Shown here one piece after another: positions 57,049-64,000 of a DNA stretch of 64,000 nucleotides; the first letter of the stretch is position 1; every line of letters begins with the position of its first letter. The translations under genes were made by a program, and so were the position numbers. Where the stretch lies: NCBI GenBank assembly GCA_013821425.1, contig JACDGV010000001.1, positions 186,001 to 250,000 of the forward strand, written 5' to 3'. The DNA comes from Nitrosospira sp. Its GTDB lineage: Bacteria > Pseudomonadota > Gammaproteobacteria > Burkholderiales > Nitrosomonadaceae. The notes beneath the pieces are model-generated. The model did no database searches and was not told where the DNA came from. It saw nothing but the letters and a program-made list of their open reading frames with translations.

Positions 57049-57072
57049 GGACCGAATTCTGCCACTCGGTCC
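57049..57072. terminator. Inverted repeat between convergent lpdA and the transglycosylase gene
   Basis: GGACCGA (57049-57055) and TCGGTCC (57066-57072) form a 7-bp stem between two converging genes. The flanking T-tracts are weak on both sides, so function as a bidirectional terminator is only likely by position. Confidence 0.45.
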
Positions 57073-57108
57073 ATGATGCTTTTCACGTTCCCCCTGCCCT
57101 TGGCCGAG

Positions 57109-57729
57109 CTACATGCTGACCTGGTATCTTCGATACATATCCAACACTCGCGGTACATAATTTCTTGTCTCCTGAAACGGCGGAATGCGGTGCCCATATT
57201 TGATGACGTTGTTCTCACCCGCATTGTAGGCCGCTAAGGCCAGGCTGACATTGCCTCCGAACATTTTCAGCAGGTCTCTCAGGTATCGGGCGCCCGCGTG
57301 AAGATTTTGCGCGGGGTCGAACCTGTCGGTGACGCCGTATCGCTGCGCGGTTCCGGGCATGAGCTGCATCAGGCCTGCTGCCCCCTTTTTCGAGACCGCA
57401 TTGGGATTGTAGGCCGATTCGGTAACAACCACGGCATGTATCAAGGCGCTTTCCAGGGCGTACATGCGGGCAACCTCTTCAATGATGGCCCCATATTGAA
57501 CCTTGACGGGCGCTTCAGACCACCTGTTGCGCGGTGCGCCTTTTGCTTTCCCGGGATCGGCGCTACCATCCGCTGTAAAGGGAACATAACGTTCATCCGT
57601 GGGCACATTGCTAAAGTGTGCAATACCGTTTTCATCGGTAAACCAGTAAATTTCCGCGCTGACCGGCTGTGCCAGGCCGCACGTCAGCAAGGCTGTAATC
57701 GTGAATGCTCGTGACGGAAATTTTCTCAT
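57109..57729 (-). CDS. Periplasmic lytic transglycosylase (SLT domain)
   Basis: Cleaves peptidoglycan glycan strands to 1,6-anhydro ends. A signal peptide (FTITALLTCGLAQPVSA) is followed by a short DUF4124-like segment (EIYWFTDENGIAHFSNVP) and a C-terminal SLT/goose-lysozyme-like domain with the catalytic Glu in VVVTESAYNP, then GAAGLMQLMPGTAQRYGV and AYNAGENNVIKYG. Start chosen at 57729 (MRKFPSR); ATGs at 57735 and 57783 are also in frame. About 206 residues. Alone, 206 bases downstream of rsmA on the same strand. Confidence 0.92.
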   Translation of the reverse strand: MRKFPSRAFTITALLTCGLAQPVSAEIYWFTDENGIAHFSNVPTDERYVPFTADGSADPGKAKGAPRNRWSEAPVKVQYGAIIEEVARMYALESALIHAVVVTESAYNPNAVSKKGAAGLMQLMPGTAQRYGVTDRFDPAQNLHAGARYLRDLLKMFGGNVSLALAAYNAGENNVIKYGHRIPPFQETRNYVPRVLDMYRRYQVSM

Positions 57730-57935
57730 GACCATGTCCGGCTTCGGAGTGCCTTTGCTTCTTTCTTCGACTTCTTCATTCATTCCAGAGCTGGATTATA
57801 CTCATCCCCGTGCCCAGTATATCGAATTGATTAACAACCTTTTTGTCCTCATCTCCGTGAGAGCGCGAAATGGCAGACTTACTTATCCGAGCAACAAGTG
57901 TCTTGTAGCCGGTTCTGCAGCACTATAGAAGGATG

Positions 57936-58706
57936 TTACCGTTCGTCCAGGTGGGCTGCGATCGCGACAAACTGCTCCACGGACAAGTTTTCCGCACGCT
58001 GTCCTGGATCGATGTTCAGCGCAATAAAATTCTCCAGCTCGAGATAGCTGCGAAGCGTATTGCGCAGGGTTTTACGCCGTTGCGAGAAAGCGGCGGCGAC
58101 GATAGTCGCAAACCGCTTTTCCCTGCCCGGTTCAACCAGGGGTTGCGCGAGCGGGATCATGCGAACCAGCGCCGACTCTACCTTAGGCGCGGGACGAAAG
58201 CACTCCGGCGGAACAATGAAGAGTTGCTCCATCTCGAAGCGGCATTGCAGCATGACAGATAATCGTCCATAGTCAGGGGTGGAGGGCATCGCGACCATGC
58301 GGGCTACCACTTCCTTTTGCAGCATGAAGTGCATTTCTTGGATATCAGCGGAGAATTTGCTCAAATGGAACAGGAGAGGCGTGGAAATATTGTAAGGCAG
58401 GTTTCCCGCGACCCGCAGGTTTTTTCCCAGCACTGAGTAGTCGAATTCGAGTGCGTCGCCCGCATGTATTGTCAGTTGCTGTTGGGGAAACTCGCGCCGC
58501 AAGCGTTCGATAATATCACGGTCAATTTCCACGACATGCAGGTGTTTGAGTGATTGCAGCAAAGGCCGGGTCAGCGCGCCCAGCCCCGGCCCGATTTCCA
58601 CTAGAAGATCATCCCTGTGCGGATGGATCGCACGAATAATGTCCGCTACAATCCGTGAATCCACCAGGAAATTCTGTCCAAAGCGCTTGCGGGCAATGTG
58701 TTGCAT
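57936..58706 (-). CDS. rsmA: 16S rRNA dimethyladenosine transferase RsmA (KsgA)
   Basis: Dimethylates A1518 and A1519 in 16S rRNA as a late check in 30S assembly. The 256 residues begin with HIARKRFGQNFLVD, then the SAM motif VEIGPGLGALTRPLL and the catalytic NLPYNIS, and end with the C-terminal domain including AFSQRRKTLRNTLR. Last gene of the lptD-surA-pdxA-rsmA string, as in E. coli. Confidence 0.97.
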   Translation of the reverse strand: MQHIARKRFGQNFLVDSRIVADIIRAIHPHRDDLLVEIGPGLGALTRPLLQSLKHLHVVEIDRDIIERLRREFPQQQLTIHAGDALEFDYSVLGKNLRVAGNLPYNISTPLLFHLSKFSADIQEMHFMLQKEVVARMVAMPSTPDYGRLSVMLQCRFEMEQLFIVPPECFRPAPKVESALVRMIPLAQPLVEPGREKRFATIVAAAFSQRRKTLRNTLRSYLELENFIALNIDPGQRAENLSVEQFVAIAAHLDER

Positions 58707-58859
58707 GAATCAGACTGGTATCGCCGTTAGCGAGCCAGCTTTATTCCTTGCCGCGGACACAATTTTCGGGACGTGATCCCGCATTCCGGCGGTACCAGTC
58801 ATTGCGGTGAGAGCCGGTATCTAGTGGTGGTAGGCAAACAGGCCTCATTCTGGTCCGGG

Positions 58860-58894
58860 CTGGATTCCGCGCCAATCCTGGAATGAAGAAATTC
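58860..58894. repeat. Palindromic repeat, copy A (pdxA-rsmA gap)
   Basis: CTGGATTCCGCGCCAATCCTGGAATGAAGAAATTC resembles copy B at 60041-60074 (same start CTGGATTCCG, same end GAAATTC) and the common intergenic type GGATTCCGG...CCGGAATGACG. It lies just 13 bases beyond the pdxA stop. Confidence 0.5.
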
Positions 58895-58906
58895 AATGGC
58901 ATTTCC

Positions 58907-59914
58907 TCACCCATTAACGAGTTCGTGCTGGTTTCCCGCCAGCGCCGCCGCCATTTCGATGGCCGCGACCAGACTCCCAGGGTCGGCCTGACCGGTCCCG
59001 GCCAGTTCCAGCGCGGTGCCATGATCAACCGAAGTGCGAATTATGGGCAACCCCAGCGTCACGTTGACGGCCGTGCCAAAGCTGGCGTGTTTGAGTACCG
59101 GCAGACCCTGGTCATGATACATGGCAAATATGCAATCGTATTCTTTCAGCTTCGATGGATTGAACAGGGTGTCGGCGGGCAGCGGCCCGATCAAATCCAT
59201 GCCCCTGGCGCGTAGCCTCTCGAGCAACGGAATGAGGATTTCTATCTCTTCCCTGCCCAGATGGCCGGATTCACCCGCGTGGGGATTCAATCCCGCCACG
59301 GCGATGCGAGGTCTGGAAATGGCAAAACGCCTGATCAGGTCATCGTGAATAACGCTTAGTTTCCGCTCCAGCGCGGCGCCTGTGATAGCCGCGGGCACGT
59401 CCTTCAGCGGAAGGTGGGTGGTGGCGAGCGCCACCCGCATGCCGCCGCCGACGAGCATCATGACTACGTGGCTGTCTGTGCGTTGTGCCAGATATTCGGT
59501 ATGCCCGGTAAACGGAATGCCGGCGTCGTTGATTACGCCCTTATGTACGGGCCCTGTGACCATTGCGCCAAATTCACCGTTAACGCATCCCTCAATGGCG
59601 CGGTCGAGGGTATTCAGAACAGGGCGGGCATTGGATGGAAGGAGTTTTCCGGGGATGGCGTTTTGATTCAAGGGCATGTGCAGGACTTGCAGGGACGGGC
59701 AGCCACTATGCCTCGGTTCAGCTTGAGTCGGGTAATCGGTTATTTCCAGTGGAAGATGGAGTAAAAGCGCGCGTTCGCGTAGCAGTTGCCGATCCACGAT
59801 GACAACAACGTTGCACGGCAGGGGAAGCTGGGCGATGTGCACGCACAAGTCGGGACCGATACCCGCGGGCTCCCCGGCGGTTATCGCGAGCGTCGGCAGA
59901 CTATGTATTCCCAT
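58907..59914 (-). CDS. pdxA: 4-hydroxythreonine-4-phosphate dehydrogenase
   Basis: Catalyses an NAD-dependent step of pyridoxal phosphate synthesis. The 335 residues start LAITAGEPAGIGPD, with metal-binding histidines in the pattern FTGHTEYLA, then VAGLNPHAGESGHLG and FAMYHDQGLPVLKHASFGTAVNVTLGLP with HGTALELAGTG. All active-site segments are present. It lies downstream of surA, with a 404-base gap and a repeat copy on each side. Confidence 0.96.
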   Translation of the reverse strand: MGIHSLPTLAITAGEPAGIGPDLCVHIAQLPLPCNVVVIVDRQLLRERALLLHLPLEITDYPTQAEPRHSGCPSLQVLHMPLNQNAIPGKLLPSNARPVLNTLDRAIEGCVNGEFGAMVTGPVHKGVINDAGIPFTGHTEYLAQRTDSHVVMMLVGGGMRVALATTHLPLKDVPAAITGAALERKLSVIHDDLIRRFAISRPRIAVAGLNPHAGESGHLGREEIEILIPLLERLRARGMDLIGPLPADTLFNPSKLKEYDCIFAMYHDQGLPVLKHASFGTAVNVTLGLPIIRTSVDHGTALELAGTGQADPGSLVAAIEMAAALAGNQHELVNG

Positions 59915-60318
59915 ATTTTATTTTCGTCCGGGCTTGATAGCCGGAGCTTCTGTCTATTGATCCGGCGAACAAACATTACGAACTCCATACCGGCGGCAGC
60001 GCTTCCAATAGCGTTCGAAGTACGCCACTATTGGTCTGAACTGGATTCCGGATCAAGCCGGAGCGACGAAATTCTAAGTAGTACCCCTGTGCGAATCAAA
60101 AACTTGCACGTGGGGGAAGGCATCTTTGCGGATCACGTGATGCATGAAAGGCGGCAGCTACGTGAAGGCCTATCCCCGTGCGCCAACAGCCCGGCGCCAT
60201 ACCCTGATTGTCCCGGTCCCGTGGAGTTGTGGTAGAACCGGCGCAGGGCTGAACGTCGCCGTGCAAATGACCGTTCCGGCTTTACAGGCACCGTTTCGCG
60301 GGGCTTGTCAGAGATCCC
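59915..60318. other. Non-coding gap between surA and pdxA
   Basis: No gene is supported; the gap is unusual because surA-pdxA are usually close. It contains a copy of a palindromic repeat (60041-60074). Plus-strand open frames over 59786-60473 are shadows of surA and pdxA sequence composition. Nothing else recognisable. Confidence 0.45.
60041..60074. repeat. Palindromic repeat, copy B (surA-pdxA gap)
   Basis: CTGGATTCCGGATCAAGCCGGAGCGACGAAATTC contains a near palindrome (GGATTCCGG.. / CCGGAG) and pairs with copy A at 58860-58894. Likely a member of a dispersed intergenic repeat family. Confidence 0.5.
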
Positions 60319-61638
60319 TTAACTTTCCTCCAGCCTGTACTCGACGTACGCACGGTCGCGCAACCGTTGCAGCCATTCCTGGAATGCTGCGTCGATTTTA
60401 CGCGCCCGGAGAGCCTGGCGCGCGGTTTGACGCTGCCGCTCCTCGCTCACATCCTGGGTTCGGCGCTCTATAACCTGGATCAGGTGCCAGCCAAAGGGGG
60501 ATTGAACAGGTTCACTGATTTCGCCTGGCTCAAGCGCGCTCATGGCGTGTTCGAATTCCGGGACCGTGTCGCCGGGCGAGACCCAGCCGAGATCGCCCCC
60601 AGTGGGGGCACTGGCATCTTCAGAATGGAGCTTCGCCAGTTCCTCGAATTTGGCCCCATGATCCAGGCGCTCCTTTAACTCCACTACACGTCTCTTTGCA
60701 TCGGTCTCAGACGTAAGCTCACTGATCTTGATCAGAATGTGGCGGGCTTGGGTCTGATTCACCATCGTTACGGCCTGGTCCTGGCTGCGGCGATCGACCA
60801 GCTTGAGAATGTGAAAACCGTTTGAACTTTGAATCACGGAAGTCAACTCGCCGGGCTTCATCGGGGCCAGTATCTCGGCAAAATTTTTCGTTAGTTGAGC
60901 CGCAGGCCGCCACTCAAGCAAGCCACCTTCCATGGCGTCGGGGGCGTCGGAGAATTCCGCAGCCACCTGAGCAAAGTCGACCCCGCTGGCCACGCGCGCC
61001 AGAGCCGCTTCCGCACGTTGCCGCCGCATTTCAATTTGTGAGGAATCTGCCTGTTCCGGCAGCAGTATGAGCACGTGGGCAATCCGGTACTCTTCATCTT
61101 TCGTCGACGAGGATTCCTGGGTATGCAGAAAATTATCCACTTCCCCTTCGGTTACGCTTACCCGGTTGTTTACCTCCCGTTCTTTAAGCCGCACCAGGAT
61201 GATTTCGTCGCGAATTTCATCCCGGAATTTACTGAAACTGAGCCCATCCTGTTCGACCGCCCTATAAAATTCCTGTAACGACATCTTGTTTTCCTGCGCA
61301 ATGCGGCGCATGGTCTGGTCGAGTTCGGTATCGCTTATCGTGAGGCCCGTTTCTTTCGCCAGTTGAAGCTGGACCTGATTGAGGATGATGCGCTCGAGCA
61401 ACTGTTTTTCCAGTATCTCCGGCGGGGGCGGTTCAACTCCCTGTTTCTGCAATTGCTTTAGGGTAGCTCTAAGCACCTCGTCGAGTTCGTGGCGCGTAAT
61501 CACGTTCTCATTAACAACCGCGACAATATGATCTATGGTCTGGATACTGCCGGGATGGGCTGGTTGCTGGGCGATAGCCATGCCGGCAGTCAGCATTGCC
61601 AGCAGGACGGGGGGACGGAACAAAAATATCCTACCCAT
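60319..61638 (-). CDS. surA: Periplasmic chaperone / peptidyl-prolyl isomerase SurA
   Basis: Escorts unfolded outer-membrane proteins, including LptD, to the BAM complex. Start taken at 61638 (MGRIFLFRPPVLLAML...), giving a signal peptide ending AIAQQ; the open frame extends 20 codons further upstream. Mature protein: N-terminal chaperone domain (IDHIVAVVNENVITRHELDEVL), two parvulin domains (about residues 180-280 and 290-390, YRIAHVLILLPEQ and ARHILIKISE), and a C-terminal helix. About 439 residues, normal length. Lies 63 bases after lptD. Confidence 0.95.
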   Translation of the reverse strand: MGRIFLFRPPVLLAMLTAGMAIAQQPAHPGSIQTIDHIVAVVNENVITRHELDEVLRATLKQLQKQGVEPPPPEILEKQLLERIILNQVQLQLAKETGLTISDTELDQTMRRIAQENKMSLQEFYRAVEQDGLSFSKFRDEIRDEIILVRLKEREVNNRVSVTEGEVDNFLHTQESSSTKDEEYRIAHVLILLPEQADSSQIEMRRQRAEAALARVASGVDFAQVAAEFSDAPDAMEGGLLEWRPAAQLTKNFAEILAPMKPGELTSVIQSSNGFHILKLVDRRSQDQAVTMVNQTQARHILIKISELTSETDAKRRVVELKERLDHGAKFEELAKLHSEDASAPTGGDLGWVSPGDTVPEFEHAMSALEPGEISEPVQSPFGWHLIQVIERRTQDVSEERQRQTARQALRARKIDAAFQEWLQRLRDRAYVEYRLEES

Positions 61639-61701
61639 TCGAATAAAAGTTATGAGAAATGAAAGAAGAAGTAACCGTAAATCCGCGCTATCCCGCACGT
61701 T

Positions 61702-64000
61702 TTATGGACCTTCCAGCGTGCTGCTTCCCTGGCTGCCTGTCCTAAGGTACCCGGGAATGCTGCGCTGCAATACCTGTAGCGGGTTTGAGCCGATTTGCAT
61801 CAAGCCGTTCAACTCAAGTTGCAAAAAAGCCGCCGTAGTTGTGCGCTGAGTGGCGGTGGTGAGATGCTGGAGCACAAACCGCAACGACCAGCAACAGGCA
61901 TTATACTCAAGTCCCGCCAGCCCTTCCAGAATTCTCCGGTCCTGCAGGGAGTAATTCAGGCGCGCGACGGTTTGCCATTTTTCCGTCCATCGCCACTGGC
62001 CTGAAGCGTCAACCTGATGCAGCACGTCGCGGGTAAAACGGTAGCCGAGGTTGATTACCTTGCCGGGTTCCGGACGATAGCTCAATCCCGAACGCACCAC
62101 GTCGGCCATAAACCGGGTCTGGTCGAACTGCAGACTGGTATCGGTGCTGATGGTCGGGGTAAGAAACCCGGTTACCGCAGCGATAAAATCTGGCCTTCGG
62201 TTGATTGTCTCAGGGGCATCCAGCGTAATGCGCCGGTCAATGAAGCTTAGCTGCTGGCCGACAGCGAGGCGCAACCGCTCTTTTCCCGTGCTGGATTCGA
62301 GCAACCGCGAGGTCAGCGCGAACGTAACCTGATTTGCATCATTGATACGGTCGCTACCGCTGAAGCGGTTTTCCGTCAACATCTGGGCGAAGCTGAAGTC
62401 GGTCTTGGCGGAGTCAAAATTAGGCAAATGTCCCTGCTCGCGGAATGGCACATACACATAGAACAGGCGCGGTTCTATGGTCTGGGTAAACCGTTCTCCC
62501 CGCAGTCCGATCTCGCGGTCGAATGCGACACCGCTGTCCACGCTGAATATTGGCAAGGTGCGCTCGGGGTTCGTATCTGGCGATGTTGCGGTGGCCCCCA
62601 GGTCATATCGGGTGTGGTGCAGTCCAACCTTTGGCGTGACGTAACCAAAGGCGTTGCGGAGCGGATAGCTGACGCTGGGAAAGAACACGGCGCGGTGCCC
62701 GGTAGTGAGGGTAGGATGGGAAAAATTTGTCCAGCTGCCGATGACGTTCAGGTCCATCCCCAGAATGTTGGGTTTGTTCGCGGCCAGGGAAACCTGCGGC
62801 AGGCGCCTGTAAGGGACAATAATGGAAGCAAGGGGATCCTGGATGGTCTGAAAACTCTGGGCCAGGGAGGTGACATTCAATGAGCCGTCGTCCCCGAGAG
62901 CGCGGTTGTACGACAACACACCCTGCTGCAACAGATTGGCGCGGGAGGTGAGGTTCAGGTTGTTGCCGAGATCTCGAAAATAGGCATCGTCCGAAACCCG
63001 GTTATAATCCAGCCGGCCAGAGAACCCGGCGCCCAGATACTGATCATGCCAGAACGATGTGCGCCATCGGGTCTGCTGGGTATCCCAGTCATTCGGCAAT
63101 ATATCCGCCAGCAAGGTACCGCTTGTGCGCTCTCCCAGATAGCGGAATTCGTTATTGAACGCGACACCGCGCTTGGACATCATGCGCGCCGAGACTGTGG
63201 CATCATAGTTGGGTGCGATATTCCAATAGAATGGCAGGGTGAATTCGATTCCGGTTCTGACGCTGGTGCCGTACACGGGGGCCAGCAAGCCGGACTTGCG
63301 TTGCCCGCTATACGAGAAATTCATCCATGGCGTATATAAAATCGGCACGTCCTTGAATGTCAGTTTAACGTTCCGCGCAGTGCCGACTTTCTTTTCATTG
63401 TCGAGTTGCAGGTCGCCCACCTGGAGGAGCCAATCGTTGTCACCGGCCGGGCATGTGGTATAGGTGGCTTGTTGCAGGCGGTATTGATTTTCGCCTTCCA
63501 ATAGCAGCATATCGGCGTAACCCCGGCTGCTCGCATCCTTCAGGCGGTAGTTGGGCTGGCTCAGATGCCCGGTTGTGCTAGTCAGATTGACTTTAAGCTG
63601 CGATCCTTCCAGTATATCGCCACGCTTTTCCATGCGGACGGCGCCTTCAGCCTCTACTTCGTCCGTAAGCTGATGATATTTAAGGCGATCAGCGGAGATG
63701 AACTGGTCTCCACTCGCCAGCTCCGCCTTGCCTATTGCCTCGACTTCCTTTTCGGTGTGCCCCTGCAGGCGATCAGCAGTCACGAATACCGGCCTGCTTC
63801 TTGTAGTTTCTGTTTCTGCGCCGGGCATAGCGATTTCGGACTCGGCTTCGGGCTCAACTTTGCCGCCAAGGCGCAGCTTCGGGTCGCCTTCCTGTTCCGC
63901 GTGGCCTCGAATGCGCTCAGCTTCGGTAAGTGCGAGTCCGCCTTCAGCCGTTTCTGTTCCCGCTGCCTTCGCGGCCCCCGCACCCGGCGTCGCCAGCCTG
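61702..64000 (-). CDS. lptD: LPS-assembly protein LptD, N-terminus outside the window
   Basis: Outer-membrane barrel that, with LptE, inserts LPS into the outer leaflet. The frame stays open through the first ATG seen (63828) to the window edge, and the upstream residues (LRLGGKVEPEAE and beyond) fit the family, so the true start and signal peptide lie outside. An N-terminal OstA/LptA-like jellyroll (FVTADRLQGHTEKEVEAIGKAE, MEKRGDILEG) is followed by the 26-strand barrel (GYADMLLLEGENQYRLQQATYTTC, PWMNFSYSGQRKSGLLAPVYG, YNACCWSLRF). The adjacent cysteines in NACCWSL correspond to the conserved C-terminal pair used in disulfides. First gene of the lptD-surA-pdxA-rsmA string. Confidence 0.94.
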   Translation of the reverse strand, partial: RLATPGAGAAKAAGTETAEGGLALTEAERIRGHAEQEGDPKLRLGGKVEPEAESEIAMPGAETETTRSRPVFVTADRLQGHTEKEVEAIGKAELASGDQFISADRLKYHQLTDEVEAEGAVRMEKRGDILEGSQLKVNLTSTTGHLSQPNYRLKDASSRGYADMLLLEGENQYRLQQATYTTCPAGDNDWLLQVGDLQLDNEKKVGTARNVKLTFKDVPILYTPWMNFSYSGQRKSGLLAPVYGTSVRTGIEFTLPFYWNIAPNYDATVSARMMSKRGVAFNNEFRYLGERTSGTLLADILPNDWDTQQTRWRTSFWHDQYLGAGFSGRLDYNRVSDDAYFRDLGNNLNLTSRANLLQQGVLSYNRALGDDGSLNVTSLAQSFQTIQDPLASIIVPYRRLPQVSLAANKPNILGMDLNVIGSWTNFSHPTLTTGHRAVFFPSVSYPLRNAFGYVTPKVGLHHTRYDLGATATSPDTNPERTLPIFSVDSGVAFDREIGLRGERFTQTIEPRLFYVYVPFREQGHLPNFDSAKTDFSFAQMLTENRFSGSDRINDANQVTFALTSRLLESSTGKERLRLAVGQQLSFIDRRITLDAPETINRRPDFIAAVTGFLTPTISTDTSLQFDQTRFMADVVRSGLSYRPEPGKVINLGYRFTRDVLHQVDASGQWRWTEKWQTVARLNYSLQDRRILEGLAGLEYNACCWSLRFVLQHLTTATQRTTTAAFLQLELNGLMQIGSNPLQVLQRSIPGYLRTGSQGSSTLEGP

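Noticed and set aside
60144-60473. Plus-strand frame in the surA-pdxA gap
   Set aside because: It runs into surA antisense, has no ribosome site and is of composition expected from the opposite strand.

Overview
The window is a chromosomal segment of a betaproteobacterial ammonia oxidiser, most likely a Nitrosospira. The 16S rRNA at 38029-39564 contains, base for base, the sequences I remember as targets of the AOB probe/primer (38212-38230) and of the Nitrosospira probe NSV443 (38466-38484). Gene order and protein sequences are also typical of Nitrosomonadaceae. Start choices, domain calls and family names come from reading the sequence; no database was searched.

Layout. 1-7680 (minus strand): partial pgm, pgi, pssA, the ilvBHC branched-chain operon, and fur. 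7753-14572 (plus): bamE, dapB, carA, carB, greA. 14600-14977 (minus): a YhbY-type RNA-binding protein, divergent from rlmE-ftsH-folP-glmM and an orphan pstS (to 21266). 21714-29196: the conserved thrS-infC-rpmI-rplT / pheS-pheT-ihfA-merR translation block, then tRNA-Pro. 29541-33039: the stress block surE-pcm-nlpD-rpoS, then a group III truncated haemoglobin. 33976-35259 (minus): a DUF2130 coiled-coil protein. 35637-37469: sodB and tyrS. 37606-43382: a decayed copy of the tyrS 3' end, the rrn promoter and a complete rRNA operon (16S, tRNA-Ile, tRNA-Ala, 23S, 5S, terminator). 43382-44992: a broken group II intron. 45087-47483: an alginate-export-type porin with a frameshifted YezD/OscA-like gene upstream of it. 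47484-49458: ttcA, then a graveyard holding an IS5-type transposase tail and a ParE toxin tail. 49459-57040: leuS, lptE, holA, proA, lpdA. 57109-64000 (minus): a lytic transglycosylase, rsmA, pdxA, surA and lptD (running off the window).

How the genes fit together. The window is mainly core machinery: translation (three aminoacyl-tRNA synthetases plus both PheRS subunits, IF3, L35/L20, the rRNA operon, tRNA/rRNA modification by TtcA, RlmE and RsmA), outer-membrane biogenesis (BamE, LptE, LptD, SurA, NlpD), carbamoyl phosphate, branched-chain amino acid, lysine and proline synthesis, and stationary-phase or oxidative stress (RpoS, SodB, Fur, Pcm, SurE, truncated haemoglobin).

I found no intact undescribed multi-gene system. 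The unusual signals lie around the rRNA operon and in the stretch 43.4-49.4 kb. They are a group IIC-like intron relic starting exactly at the T-tract of the rrn terminator, a degenerate partial tyrS duplication just upstream of the rrn promoter, a frameshifted sulfur-starvation-type small gene before a porin, and nested IS/toxin remains. Smaller points are an AUA start codon for infC, a 12-bp inverted repeat between carA and carB, and a pstS gene lacking its transporter.
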